Below, one piece after another: positions 18,463-28,713 of a stretch of DNA of 64,000 nt. The stretch covers positions 124,001 through 188,000 of the forward strand of contig NZ_FNLM01000034.1 of assembly GCF_900105725.1 (NCBI RefSeq), written 5' to 3'. The notes beneath the pieces are model-generated. The model did not search any database and had not been told where the DNA came from. It saw only the letters and a list, made by a program, of their open reading frames with translations. Numbering within the stretch: position 1 is the first letter of the stretch; each line of letters starts with the position of its first letter. This stretch comes from Gordonia westfalica (GTDB taxonomy: Bacteria; Actinomycetota; Actinomycetes; Mycobacteriales; Mycobacteriaceae). Made by a program: the position numbers and the translations under genes.

Positions 18463-19173
18463 GTGACCGCACCTTCGAGACGCCACGACGTCGCGCTCCT
18501 CGTCGTGGTGGTCGTGGCCCTGATCGCGGTCAACATCGTCGCCCACCGTTCGGGCGGCGTTCTCGCCGTTCTGATCATCCCGGTGGCGGCGCTCGTCCTG
18601 CTGGTCGTCGCGCGACTCGGCGGCCTCGACTGGCGTGAACTGGGTCTGAGCCGTGCGGAACTGCGCGCGGGTATCCCGTTCGCGGTGGCGTCGGTCATCG
18701 TGGTCGCGGCCATCGTGTCGACGGCGGTCGCGGTCCCGGCGACCCGCGACTTCTTCCTGTCGGACCGCTACGACGACACGTCCGAGGCACTGCTCGCCGC
18801 CTTCGTCATCATCCCGCTGCAGACCGCGATCCCCGAGGAACTGATGTTCCGCGGTGTCCTGCAGGGGACGCTCGGGCGGTTGTTCGGGCCGACGGCGACC
18901 CTGGTGTACGGCGCCGTCGCCTTCGGACTGTGGCACATCCTGTCCTCGACCGGACTCACCGAGGGCAACGAAGGCCTCAGCGGTGCCCTCGGGTCGGGCA
19001 CCGTCGCGCAGGTCGCCGGGATCGGGGGTGCGGTGGTGGCGACCGGATTCGCGGGCTTCGTCCTCGGCTGGCTCCGACAGCGCACCACGAGTCTCCTCGC
19101 CCCGATCGCCTTGCACTGGGCCCTCAACGCCACCGGCGCGATCGGCGCGGCGGTCGCCTGGCAGGTCTCCTGA
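18463..19173 (+). CDS. CPBP-family intramembrane glutamic protease
   Basis: A 236-residue membrane protein with about seven hydrophobic segments. The CPBP/Abi motifs are present: IPEELMFRGVLQG (EExxxR), FGLWHI (FxxxH) and a late LHWALNATG. CPBP proteins act as CaaX-type prenyl proteases or as self-immunity/membrane-processing proteases. GTG 18463 gives a short basic N-terminus just before the first helix; an in-frame start at 18376 would overlap the divergent transporter start and is less likely. A dispersed palindromic repeat begins 11 bases after the stop. Confidence 0.87.
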   Translation: MTAPSRRHDVALLVVVVVALIAVNIVAHRSGGVLAVLIIPVAALVLLVVARLGGLDWRELGLSRAELRAGIPFAVASVIVVAAIVSTAVAVPATRDFFLSDRYDDTSEALLAAFVIIPLQTAIPEELMFRGVLQGTLGRLFGPTATLVYGAVAFGLWHILSSTGLTEGNEGLSGALGSGTVAQVAGIGGAVVATGFAGFVLGWLRQRTTSLLAPIALHWALNATGAIGAAVAWQVS

Positions 19174-19183
19174 CCCGACCTCT

Positions 19184-19219
19184 GCTCCCTGAGGTGCGAG
19201 CGGAGCGAGCCACGAAGGG
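19184..19219. repeat. Dispersed palindromic repeat (copy)
   Basis: GCTCCCTGAGGTGCGAGC...CACGAAGGG, a variant of the unit at 1228-1270. It sits between the convergent CPBP and upp genes, 10 bases after one stop and 29 before the other, as expected for a 3' UTR element or terminator-like repeat. Confidence 0.75.
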
Positions 19220-19248
19220 CCTGGTGACCGGACCTCACCGAACTCTCG

Positions 19249-19878
19249 TCAGGCCGTCCCGAACACCCGGTCGCCGACATCACCCAATCCCGGGCGGATG
19301 AATCCGTTGTCGTCGAGTTCGCGGTCGATCCCCGCGGTGTAGACGGGGACCTCGGGATGAGCCTTGTGCAGCACGTCGATACCCTCCGGGCAGGCGACGA
19401 GGCACACGAACTTGATCGATCGCGGCGAGTACTCCTTGATCCGGTCGATCGCGGCCACCGCGGAAAAGCCCGTCGCGAGAAGCGGATCGACGATCACCAC
19501 GTCGCGCTCGTCCAGGTCCGACGGCATCTTGAAGTAGTACTCGACCACCACCATCGTCTTCGGGTCGCGATAGAGGCCGATGTGGCCGACCCGCGCACCC
19601 GGCACCACGGTCAGCATGCCGTCGGCGATGCCCGCGCCGGCCCGGAGCACGGCCGCGAACACCAGCTTCTTGCCGTCGATCACGCTCGCCGTGGTGGTCT
19701 CGAGCGGTGTGTCGATGGTGACCTCGTGCATGGGGGTGTCCCGCAGGACGTCGTAGGCCATGAGCGTGGAGATCTCGTTCAGCAGCCGACGGAAGTCGTT
19801 GGTGGAGGTGTCCTTCCGGCGCATCAGGGTGAGCTTGTGCTGCACCAGCGGATGATCGATGACGGCGACGGTGCCCAT
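19249..19878 (-). CDS. upp: Uracil phosphoribosyltransferase
   Basis: A 209-residue enzyme converting uracil and PRPP to UMP. Diagnostic segments are [15 protein letters not shown] (N-terminus), [16 protein letters not shown], and the PRPP loop [17 protein letters not shown]; the C-terminus [17 protein letters not shown] binds uracil. The PRPP loop has Phe where most Upp have Gly (DPMLATGGS). It is last in the urc1-urc4-upp run, 19 bases after urc4. In yeast and bacterial URC clusters a UPRT (Urc6) supplies the nucleotide for uracil catabolism, so this copy likely serves that pathway as well as salvage. Confidence 0.95.
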   Translation of the reverse strand: MGTVAVIDHPLVQHKLTLMRRKDTSTNDFRRLLNEISTLMAYDVLRDTPMHEVTIDTPLETTTASVIDGKKLVFAAVLRAGAGIADGMLTVVPGARVGHIGLYRDPKTMVVVEYYFKMPSDLDERDVVIVDPLLATGFSAVAAIDRIKEYSPRSIKFVCLVACPEGIDVLHKAHPEVPVYTAGIDRELDDNGFIRPGLGDVGDRVFGTA

Positions 19879-19897
19879 GGGTCCCCTTGTCGTGGTT

Positions 19898-21151
19898 TCA
19901 GAAGACGGTTCCGGTGCTGCGGATCGACAAGGGCGGCAACCCGTTCCGCAGCTGGGCGGCCAGCACCCGGCCCGCGGCCCACGTGCCACCCTCGAGGACA
20001 CACGCCAGTGGCATCGCTGCCGCGTCGGCCCCGAGTCGATCCCGGACGAGGCCGGCGAGCTCGTCGAGCAGTGCCACGGTGAGAGCACGCCATTCGACGA
20101 CGATCTGATCGCCGACCTCCCACTCGACGCCGGCCCAGTCCTCGTCCCGAAGCGCCAGGACGCCGGTGTCGAGCAGGAGCCCGCCGTTGCGGTACTCGGG
20201 GAGGCCCGTCAACTCGTCGATGCCGGTCACCTCCACACCCGCCCACCTGAACGGCTCCAACAGCGAATAGGTGAGCCACTGCGAAAGCTTGTGGAACGGA
20301 ACCCAACCCGCGGTGAGGCCCGGACCGGCCACCGCCCGGTGTGGCCAGCAGTCGCCCAACGGCACCGAACCGATCTCGTTGTCCGACGGCCAGATCGGAC
20401 CGAGGTGGTTCAGTACGGCACCCAGGATCTCGGAGGCCGTCACCGCGTCGCGGCCGTCGGAGGTCAGGTGATCGAAGAGGCCTCCCGGCCGGCCGTCGGG
20501 ACCGAAGACCGCGGGTTGATCGGCGAGGGCGTCGCCGAGGCGCCGCAGCAGTTCGACGCGACCCTCCAGGCCGGTGAGCGGATTGACGGGGGAGACCTGG
20601 AAGACGACGCCGAGCTTCTCGACCGTCACCGCTCGGAGGCCGGCGGCATCGACCCGAAGCGGTCGCGCCGCATCGCCGGAGAACAGACCGCCGGTGAAGG
20701 CCTCCCAACTGGCGACCCCGAGACCTTCCGAGCGGGTCAGGACCAGACCGGTCGACTCCTCCCGATACGACCACTCGGCACCGGCTCCGGCGTCGAGGAG
20801 GACGCTGACCAGGACGACGTCGATGAGTGCGCGGCTACGGTCCGGGGAACCCTCGGGAGGGAGTGCGTCGCGCAGCGACCCGAGCCGGTCGACGCCCCCG
20901 GCTTCGAAATGGCGCCAGCGACTGTGAAACGGGATCGCCCCGTCGGGATAACGCTCGCGGGTTGTCTCGACCACGACGTCCGCCGCGGAACCGAGAGCGT
21001 CGTCGTGCACGGTGAACCACGGGGAGTCGCCGGCGCGTGCGCGATCCAGGAGTTGGCGAGACCGTTCACGGACCGCGGTGCTCGTACGCAGCAATGCTGC
21101 GGCGGCGACATCTTCTCGCGACGGGATGCCCTCCTGTGCAGGAATGGTCAC
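19898..21151 (-). CDS. URC4/Urg3 family protein (DUF1688), uracil catabolism
   Basis: A 417-residue protein of the DUF1688/URC4 family, known only from uracil catabolism clusters of fungi and bacteria; its chemistry is not established. Seen here: [33 protein letters not shown] text ([19 protein letters not shown]), [19 protein letters not shown], and [19 protein letters not shown], followed by [21 protein letters not shown] 21151 overlaps the urc1 stop by 4 bases (GTGA), a coupled start that fixes the N-terminus as VTIPAQEG. Upp follows 19 bases downstream. Confidence 0.9.
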   Translation of the reverse strand: MTIPAQEGIPSREDVAAAALLRTSTAVRERSRQLLDRARAGDSPWFTVHDDALGSAADVVVETTRERYPDGAIPFHSRWRHFEAGGVDRLGSLRDALPPEGSPDRSRALIDVVLVSVLLDAGAGAEWSYREESTGLVLTRSEGLGVASWEAFTGGLFSGDAARPLRVDAAGLRAVTVEKLGVVFQVSPVNPLTGLEGRVELLRRLGDALADQPAVFGPDGRPGGLFDHLTSDGRDAVTASEILGAVLNHLGPIWPSDNEIGSVPLGDCWPHRAVAGPGLTAGWVPFHKLSQWLTYSLLEPFRWAGVEVTGIDELTGLPEYRNGGLLLDTGVLALRDEDWAGVEWEVGDQIVVEWRALTVALLDELAGLVRDRLGADAAAMPLACVLEGGTWAAGRVLAAQLRNGLPPLSIRSTGTVF

Positions 21152-22398
21152 TCCAGCCCCCGGCCCTTGACCCGTCGCAGCTCCTCGGCGTCGGGAACCG
21201 GTCCCGGGGTGAAGTACCCGGCGGCCATCTTGGCGTCGATCTCCACACGGGCGTCGGCCGGGACGAGCTCGTCGGGGATGTTGACCCGCTCGCCGACCTC
21301 GATACCCGAACCGGTGATCGCGTCGTACTTCATGTTGCTCATCGACACCAACCGGTGGATCTTGGTGATACCGAACCAGTGCAGGACGTCGGGCATGAGT
21401 TCCTGGAACCGCATGTCCTGCACTCCCGCAACACATTCGGTACGCGCGAAGTACTGGTCGGCGGTGTCGCCGCCCTCCTGACGTTTGCGTGCGTTGTAGA
21501 CCAGGAACTTGGTCACCTCGCCCAGCGCTCGTCCCTCCTTGCGGGAGTAGGAGACCAGACCGACACCACCGCGCTGGGTACCGCGGATGCATTCCTCGAT
21601 CGCGTGCGTGAGATACGGGCGGCACGTGCAGATGTCCGACCCGAAGACATCCGAGCCGTTGCACTCGTCGTGGACGCGGGCGGTCAGCTCCACCGTCGGA
21701 TCGGCGAGATCGCGTGCGTCGCCGAACACATAGACGGTCTGCCCGCCGATCGGTGGGAGGAACACCTCCAGGTCCGACCGGGTCACGAGCTCGGGATACA
21801 TGCCCCCGGTCTCCTCGAACAGGACGCGCCGCAACTCGGCCTCGGAACAACCGAATCGTGCGGCTACGCCGGGCAGGTGCCAGACCGGCTCGACCGCCGC
21901 TTTCGTCACCAGCGCCGCACCGCTGGGCAGGAGCACCTTGCCGTCGGGGACGAGGCGCCCCTTCTCGATCGCCTCGGCGATCTCGGGGAGGATGACGTGT
22001 GCCTTGGTGACGGCGATGGTCGGACGGACGTCGTAGCCTGCGGCGATCTTGTCGGGAAAGCTCTCCGCGACCGTGGCGCCCCACGGATCGAGGGAGACGA
22101 TCGCCTTCGGGTCGCCCCACTGGGGGTACGGGCCGATGTGGTCGGTCGGAGAGGTGTTGGTCAGGTCTGCGCGATGGTCCCGGGCGAGCGCTCCGGCGGC
22201 CACCGCTAGCGCGCGGTAGACGCTGTACGACCCGCTGTGGGTGCCGATCACGTTGCGATGGGCCCGAACTCCGGTGGTGCCGATGACCGGCCCGCGCTCG
22301 GCCGCGGTCGCCGCGCCCCATTCGATGGGCGGGGCGTCGACTCCGCCGCTGTGTGAGGTCAGACGGATGTGCCCCAGGGATTTGTGCTCGCCGGACAT
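21148..22398 (-). CDS. GTP cyclohydrolase II-like URC1 (Urg1), uracil catabolism
   Basis: A 416-residue protein. The C-terminal half has GTP cyclohydrolase II features: VYVFGDARDLADPTVELTARVHDECNGSDVFGSDICTCRPYL, with the ribA-like metal cysteines (DICTCRPY), and GGVGLVSYSRKEGRALGE (RibA has R.EGRG.GL). The N-terminal half (SGSYSVYRALAVAAGAL, YPQWGDPKAIVSLDPWGA) is specific to the URC1 subgroup. In the URC pathway it acts early in breaking the pyrimidine ring of a uracil nucleotide. A strong AGAAGGAG stands 6 bases before ATG 22398. First gene of the operon, separated from katG by a terminator. Confidence 0.92.
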   Translation of the reverse strand: MSGEHKSLGHIRLTSHSGGVDAPPIEWGAATAAERGPVIGTTGVRAHRNVIGTHSGSYSVYRALAVAAGALARDHRADLTNTSPTDHIGPYPQWGDPKAIVSLDPWGATVAESFPDKIAAGYDVRPTIAVTKAHVILPEIAEAIEKGRLVPDGKVLLPSGAALVTKAAVEPVWHLPGVAARFGCSEAELRRVLFEETGGMYPELVTRSDLEVFLPPIGGQTVYVFGDARDLADPTVELTARVHDECNGSDVFGSDICTCRPYLTHAIEECIRGTQRGGVGLVSYSRKEGRALGEVTKFLVYNARKRQEGGDTADQYFARTECVAGVQDMRFQELMPDVLHWFGITKIHRLVSMSNMKYDAITGSGIEVGERVNIPDELVPADARVEIDAKMAAGYFTPGPVPDAEELRRVKGRGLE

Positions 22399-22503
22399 CG
22401 CGATCTCCTTCTGCCACGACGGTCACCCGCCACCTCGAGGAAAGCGCCAGCATAGTTCCGAATTCGCGATCGTGCCGCGCGGAATGAGGGCGGTCCTCGC
22501 CAG

Positions 22504-22548
22504 ACGACGATGCGGTGGCACCCGGGTCGGGTACCACCGCATCGTCGT
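22504..22548 (-). terminator. Strong hairpin terminator after katG
   Basis: ACGACGATGCGGTGG (22504-22518) and its exact complement (22534-22548) form a 15-bp stem, with a further ACCC/GGGT pairing inside. It starts 41 bases past the katG stop and lies before the urc1 promoter region, so it insulates the URC operon from katG transcription. Confidence 0.85.
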
Positions 22549-22588
22549 GTGAGAGGCGATCAGCGATTCAGCTGATCGATGGATCGGG

Positions 22589-24853
<2,265 letters not shown>

Positions 24854-24921
24854 TCACAGACGTGATCCCGGTCGGACCGCTGGTGCGGCTCGACCGATGA
24901 GAGTTGACGATCTCGGGTTGA

Positions 24922-25341
24922 TCAGGCCTTGCAGTCGGGGCAGAGGCCCCAGTAGACGACCTCGGCCTCGTCGATGACGAAACCCTGGTCGTTGGACGCG
25001 GTCAGGCACGGGGCCGCACCGATGGCGCAGTCCACGTCTCCGATCGCACCGCATGAACGGCAGACCACATGGTGGTGGTTGTCGCCGATCCGTGACTCGT
25101 AACGCGCCACGTGGCCGGACGGCTGTATCCGACGGATGAGACCGGCAGATGTCAACGCGGCCAACACGTCATAGACGGTTTGCTGCGAGACCTCGGCGAG
25201 TTCGGCTCTCGTCGAGCGGAACACGGAGTCGGTGTCGGCATGGGGGTGTGCATGCACCGCGCGCATGACTGCGACCCGCGGGCGGGTGACCCGGAGTCGT
25301 GCCGCGCGCAAGCGTGTGGCGCAGTCGTCGTCGGTGAGCAT
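24922..25341 (-). CDS. furA: Ferric uptake regulator family protein FurA
   Basis: A 139-residue Fur-family repressor. The N-terminal winged helix includes RLRVTRPRVAVMRAVHAHPHADTDSVFR and VSQQTVYDVLAALTSAGLIRRI. The metal site follows: RIGDNHHHVVCRSCGAIGDVDC and the C-terminal CPDC pair. In mycobacteria FurA represses its own gene and katG until oxidised. ATG 25341 begins at MLTDDDCATRLR, the usual start; a further in-frame ATG lies 12 codons upstream inside the promoter region and is not used. Its promoter matches the mycobacterial furA site. Confidence 0.95.
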   Translation of the reverse strand: MLTDDDCATRLRAARLRVTRPRVAVMRAVHAHPHADTDSVFRSTRAELAEVSQQTVYDVLAALTSAGLIRRIQPSGHVARYESRIGDNHHHVVCRSCGAIGDVDCAIGAAPCLTASNDQGFVIDEAEVVYWGLCPDCKA

Positions 25342-25346
25342 GTGGG

Positions 25347-25380
25347 CAAGTATGCACAGTTTTCTGGAATCGTTCAAGTT
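25347..25380 (-). promoter_or_regulatory. furA promoter and probable FurA operator
   Basis: On the minus strand TTGAAC (25377-25372) and CATACT (25354-25349) are separated by 17 bases, with GATTCCAGAAAACTG between. This strongly resembles the AT-rich furA promoter of mycobacteria, where FurA binds over the -35 region. The transcript would start a few bases before the ATG at 25341, i.e. nearly or fully leaderless. Confidence 0.75.
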
Positions 25381-25434
25381 TTGCGTCGATGTCGAGTATC
25401 GGATCGTGCACGTCCGGGGAAGTACGATCAGCTC

Positions 25435-25467
25435 ATGTGCAAGCCACGTCCAGCCGGCCGCGGGTGA
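25435..25467 (+). CDS. Putative 10-residue leader peptide (MCKPRPAGRG)
   Basis: A very short ORF, ATG TGC AAG ... GGG TGA, ends 4 bases before the coiled-coil protein gene. TACGAT (25422-25427) lies 7 bases before the ATG, the right place for a -10 hexamer of a leaderless transcript, so this would be the first thing translated on that mRNA. Cys at position 2 recalls the Cys-containing leaderless upstream ORFs described in mycobacteria. It may be regulatory or just chance. Confidence 0.4.
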   Translation: MCKPRPAGRG

Positions 25468-25471
25468 CGCG

Positions 25472-26326
25472 ATGTCCCGCTTCGACGAGATCGTCGACGA
25501 ACTCTATGGACTGACGCCGGACCTGTTCGTGAAACGGCGAAACGAGCTGGCCAAGGAAGTCAAGGGGGAGGGCGAATCCGCTCTCGCCAAGGACATCTCA
25601 CACTTGCGCCGGCCGACGCAGGCGGCCTGGGCGATCAACCAGTGGGTGCGTGCGAATCCCGATGACTCCGACCAGGTCACCGCACTGGCCGCGGACCTGT
25701 CTGCGGCGCAGCGACGTTCGGCAGCTGCCACGATGCGCGAGCTGTCCCGCCGGCGCCAGGATCTGATCAACTCGTCCACCGACGGCGTGGTGCGGACCGC
25801 CTCATCGCTCGGAGTGCGGTTGTCCGACAGTGCGGTTCGTGAGGTCGCCACGACGCTGCGCGCGGCGATCGCCGATGCGGACACCCTGGACGCTCTTCGC
25901 CGCGGACGCCTCGTCACCTCTGCGGAGTACAGCGGCTTCGGTCCGGCGGGGGTGTTCGTCGTGCCCGATCCGCCGGCCGAACCGGCCCGCCACGTCGAAC
26001 CGGACGCCACCGACCGCACCGACGAGGACACCGAGGTCAGGCGTGAGCTCGAGTCACGTATCGCGCAGGCCGAGGAGGATGAACGGGCTGCGCGCGACGG
26101 TCTCGGCGTTGCGTCGTCCGCGGTCGACGAGGCGTCCGCGGAGGTCGACGAACTCGTCGCCCGGGCACGGGAGCTGCGCGAGCAGTTGTCGCGGTGCGAG
26201 GACTCCCTGCGCTTTGCCCGTCAGCGACTGTCGACGGCGGAACAAAGTCGCTCGGAGTCCAAGGTCGCACTGCGCGACGCGGTCGCCGAGGCGAACAAAC
26301 TCAGGGCCGCGCTCGCCGAACTCTGA
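25472..26326 (+). CDS. Coiled-coil protein of unknown function
   Basis: A 284-residue soluble protein, not assigned to a named family. The N-terminal 140 residues are helical with a recurring actinobacterial pattern (YGLTPDLFVKRRNELAKEVK, DISHLRRPTQAAWAINQWVR). A short Pro-rich linker (about 165-180, PDPPAEPARHVEPD) leads to a long heptad-rich coiled coil (about 188-284, EVRRELESRIAQAEEDERAA ... RARELREQLSRCEDS). No signal peptide or membrane segment is present. ATG 25472 follows a putative leader peptide by 4 bases. It diverges from furA. Confidence 0.75.
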   Translation: MSRFDEIVDELYGLTPDLFVKRRNELAKEVKGEGESALAKDISHLRRPTQAAWAINQWVRANPDDSDQVTALAADLSAAQRRSAAATMRELSRRRQDLINSSTDGVVRTASSLGVRLSDSAVREVATTLRAAIADADTLDALRRGRLVTSAEYSGFGPAGVFVVPDPPAEPARHVEPDATDRTDEDTEVRRELESRIAQAEEDERAARDGLGVASSAVDEASAEVDELVARARELREQLSRCEDSLRFARQRLSTAEQSRSESKVALRDAVAEANKLRAALAEL

Positions 26327-26437
26327 AGCGAAGGCCCCCTCGCTCACCCAACCACCGGCCGACGTCAACCCGACCCGCAGACGTCGATCGACGTCAGCCG
26401 GTCGAGTTGAGGTTCGGCAGTCGGGGCTACCGACGCT

Positions 26438-26528
26438 CCTCAGGGAGCGGAGCCTTTGGACCCTCACGCCGGTTCACCGGCTGCGGGTACTTCAGGTGCG
26501 AGGAGCGCAAGCGGCGAGCCATGAGGGC
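26438..26528. repeat. Degenerate inverted pair of the dispersed repeat
   Basis: CTCCTCAGGGAGCGGAGCC (26437-26455) is an inverted half copy and TTCAGGTGCGAGGAGCGCAA (26491-26510) ...GAGCCATGAGGGC a direct copy of the unit at 1228. They sit in the 240-base gap between convergent genes; otherwise the gap (26327-26566) holds only a CGACGTC-rich segment with no ORF of note. Confidence 0.55.
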
Positions 26529-26566
26529 TTGGTGCCCGTTCGATGAAGCGGCTCAACAAGCGCTGA

Positions 26567-27121
26567 TCAGATCAGCCGCAGCGAATCATCTCGCCGAAGA
26601 ACGAAGAAGTACGGTGCGGGCGAGCCCTTGAGGTCCATGGCGCCGATGACCGCGTCGTCGGAGAGTTTGCGGAACACGTCGTGGATCGGCAGTTGGTCGT
26701 ACGCCATCGTCGCGGTGTCGATTCCGCGATAGCGCGTCGTGCGCAGGCGTGCCCGCGCCTTCCGCGTCTGGCTCAACAGCCGGGTCGCGGCGATCGGCGT
26801 GGCGAACGACATCGTCTTGGTCTGCGGCGCCTTCTCGGCGATCGTCAGCCCGCTGAAGGCGATGGCCGGGTTCATCGCCCAGAGCGCGGAACCGTCCCGG
26901 GTCGGGAACAGGAGGGGATGCACGGTCTCGGCGTCGATGAACTGCTTGCCCCACCAGCCGCTGGCCGCGAGGAAGCCGTCGAGCGGATGTCCGGTCGGCA
27001 GTTCGGCACCTCGCCACGTGCCGATCATGAACTCCGGCTCGACGGCGGCGCAGGAGTCGAAGAGCTCGAGCGCCTCGGCGGTGTCGGTCGGGATGGTGGT
27101 CAGGATGTCGCGCGCGTCCAT
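26567..27121 (-). CDS. DUF4334 / GXWXG domain protein
   Basis: A 184-residue protein with the two-part layout of this family: an N-terminal GXWXG domain (EFMIGTWRGAELPTGHPLDG, residues about 30-50) and a C-terminal DUF4334 domain (RARLRTTRYRGIDTATMAYDQLPIHDVFRKL ... PAPYFFVLRRD). The family is widespread in actinobacteria; function is not established, and a small lipid-binding or lipocalin-like fold has been suggested. It lies alone between the coiled-coil gene and the glutamate-synthase-like gene. Confidence 0.85.
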   Translation of the reverse strand: MDARDILTTIPTDTAEALELFDSCAAVEPEFMIGTWRGAELPTGHPLDGFLAASGWWGKQFIDAETVHPLLFPTRDGSALWAMNPAIAFSGLTIAEKAPQTKTMSFATPIAATRLLSQTRKARARLRTTRYRGIDTATMAYDQLPIHDVFRKLSDDAVIGAMDLKGSPAPYFFVLRRDDSLRLI

Positions 27122-27201
27122 GTCGCCGATCGTACGGCCAAAGACACAAATAGAGAAGAACGTCGCAACAGTGCTGGTTGGGGGTCAGTCGGTTTCTCGG
27201 G

Positions 27202-28713
27202 TCACGCATCCGCGTACATGATGCGGGTGATCTCGGTGCGGTCGTCCCGGGAAGGAAGACCCCAGCCCGGTTGGTATCCGATGGCGTCGGTCAGGGACGT
27301 GATGCTGCCGTCGGCGTGGAGGATGTCGATGTCGTCGGAGCCGGCCAGCGCTGGGTGGGCGACAGCGAGGGCGTCGGAGAGCTTCAGTAGGTCGCGCCGC
27401 AGCGCGGTCATGTAGTTGGCGACGCGGGCGCTCTTGGTGGTCGGGTCGACGCCGCGCATGAGCCAGGCATTCTGGGTGGCGACGCCGGTAGGGCAGTGCC
27501 CGGTGTGGCAGCGCTGGGCTTGGATACAGCCGATGGAGAGCATCGCTTCACGAGCGACGTTGACCATGTCGGCGCCTGCCGCGAACGCCATGAGTGCGGT
27601 GTCGGGCAGTCCGGCGCGGCCGGATGCGATCCAGGTGATGTTCTCTGCGATACCGGCCTTCTGGAAGATTCTCTGCACCAAGGGGAATGCGGTGTGCAGT
27701 GGATAGCTGACGTGGTCGGTGAAAGCCAGCGGTGCGGCTCCGGTGCCGCCGTCGCCGCCGTCGATGGTGATGAAGTCGACGCCGCGTGTTCCGGGGATCA
27801 TGGCGTCGGCGAGGTCTTCCCAGAACTCGAGGTGGCCGACGGCGGACTTGATGCCGACGGGGAGTCCGGTTGCCTCGGCGATGGTCTCGACGAAATCGAG
27901 GAGGGAGTCCACGTCACCGAAGGCGCTGTGCCGTGAGGGACTCACACAATCCTTCCCGGGCTCGATGCCGCGGATGCGGGCGATCTCTTCGGTGACTTTC
28001 GCGCCGGGCAGGACGCCCCCGAGGCCGGGTTTGGCACCCTGACTGAGTTTGATCTCGATGGCGCGCACGGGCGCGTCGGCAATCGACTCCAGGAGTGCCG
28101 GAAGGGAGAACGCTCCGTCGGTGGTGCGGCAACCGAAGTAGCCGGTGCCGATCTGGTACACGAGGTCGCCGCCGTGGCGGTGGTGCGCGGACAGGCCGCC
28201 CTCGCCGGTGTTGTGCAGCGATCCGGCAAGTGCGGCGCCGGTATTGAGCGCTTCGACCGCCGGAGCGGACAGCGAGCCGTAACTCACGGCGGAGATGTTG
28301 ACCAGTGAGGAGGGCCGGAAGGCGGCGCGACGTGCGCGGGGTCCGCCGAGGACCTTCGCCGACGGGAGGAATGCCTGCGGTGAATGTGGACGGGCGGGCA
28401 GATCACTGAAGGTGCGGGCCTTGAAGATCGGATAGCCGTCGACGCCGTCGATGTTGTTGTCGCTGCCGAACCCGAAATAGTTGTTCTCGAGTTTCGCCGA
28501 GGCATAGATCCAGCGGCGCTGGTCTCGGTTGAACGGGCGCTCGGTGTTGTTGTCGGTGACGATGTACTGCCGCAGTTCGGGTCCGGCCGCCTCCACCGCG
28601 TACCGCAGATGTCCGACGACGGGGAAGGTCCGCAGGATGCTGTGGCGTTTCTGCAGCAGGTCGTAGGTGGTCAGGCCGGCGAGGGCCAGGGCGGGGATGC
28701 CGATCTTCTTCAC
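27202..28713 (-). CDS. FMN-binding glutamate synthase family protein
   Basis: A 503-residue protein with the GltS FMN-binding barrel: ISAVSYGSLSAPAVEAL, GEGGLSAHHR, EIKLSQGAKPGLGGVLPG, VDFITIDGGDGGTGAAPLAFTDHV, and the [3Fe-4S] cysteines CIQAQRCHTGHCPTGVATQ. It lacks the amidotransferase and central domains, so it is the stand-alone, archaeal-type GltB2 form. An N-terminal hydrophobic stretch (GIPALALAGLTTYDLL) may anchor it. True glutamate synthesis has not been shown for this subgroup. The GTG start (GTGAAGAAG) lies within the end of the upstream transporter reading frame. Confidence 0.88.
   Translation of the reverse strand: MKKIGIPALALAGLTTYDLLQKRHSILRTFPVVGHLRYAVEAAGPELRQYIVTDNNTERPFNRDQRRWIYASAKLENNYFGFGSDNNIDGVDGYPIFKARTFSDLPARPHSPQAFLPSAKVLGGPRARRAAFRPSSLVNISAVSYGSLSAPAVEALNTGAALAGSLHNTGEGGLSAHHRHGGDLVYQIGTGYFGCRTTDGAFSLPALLESIADAPVRAIEIKLSQGAKPGLGGVLPGAKVTEEIARIRGIEPGKDCVSPSRHSAFGDVDSLLDFVETIAEATGLPVGIKSAVGHLEFWEDLADAMIPGTRGVDFITIDGGDGGTGAAPLAFTDHVSYPLHTAFPLVQRIFQKAGIAENITWIASGRAGLPDTALMAFAAGADMVNVAREAMLSIGCIQAQRCHTGHCPTGVATQNAWLMRGVDPTTKSARVANYMTALRRDLLKLSDALAVAHPALAGSDDIDILHADGSITSLTDAIGYQPGWGLPSRDDRTEITRIMYADA

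Noticed and set aside
19859-21481. 540-codon plus-strand frame opposite urc4/urc1
   Set aside because: Antisense to well-conserved URC genes; no domain and no ribosome site.
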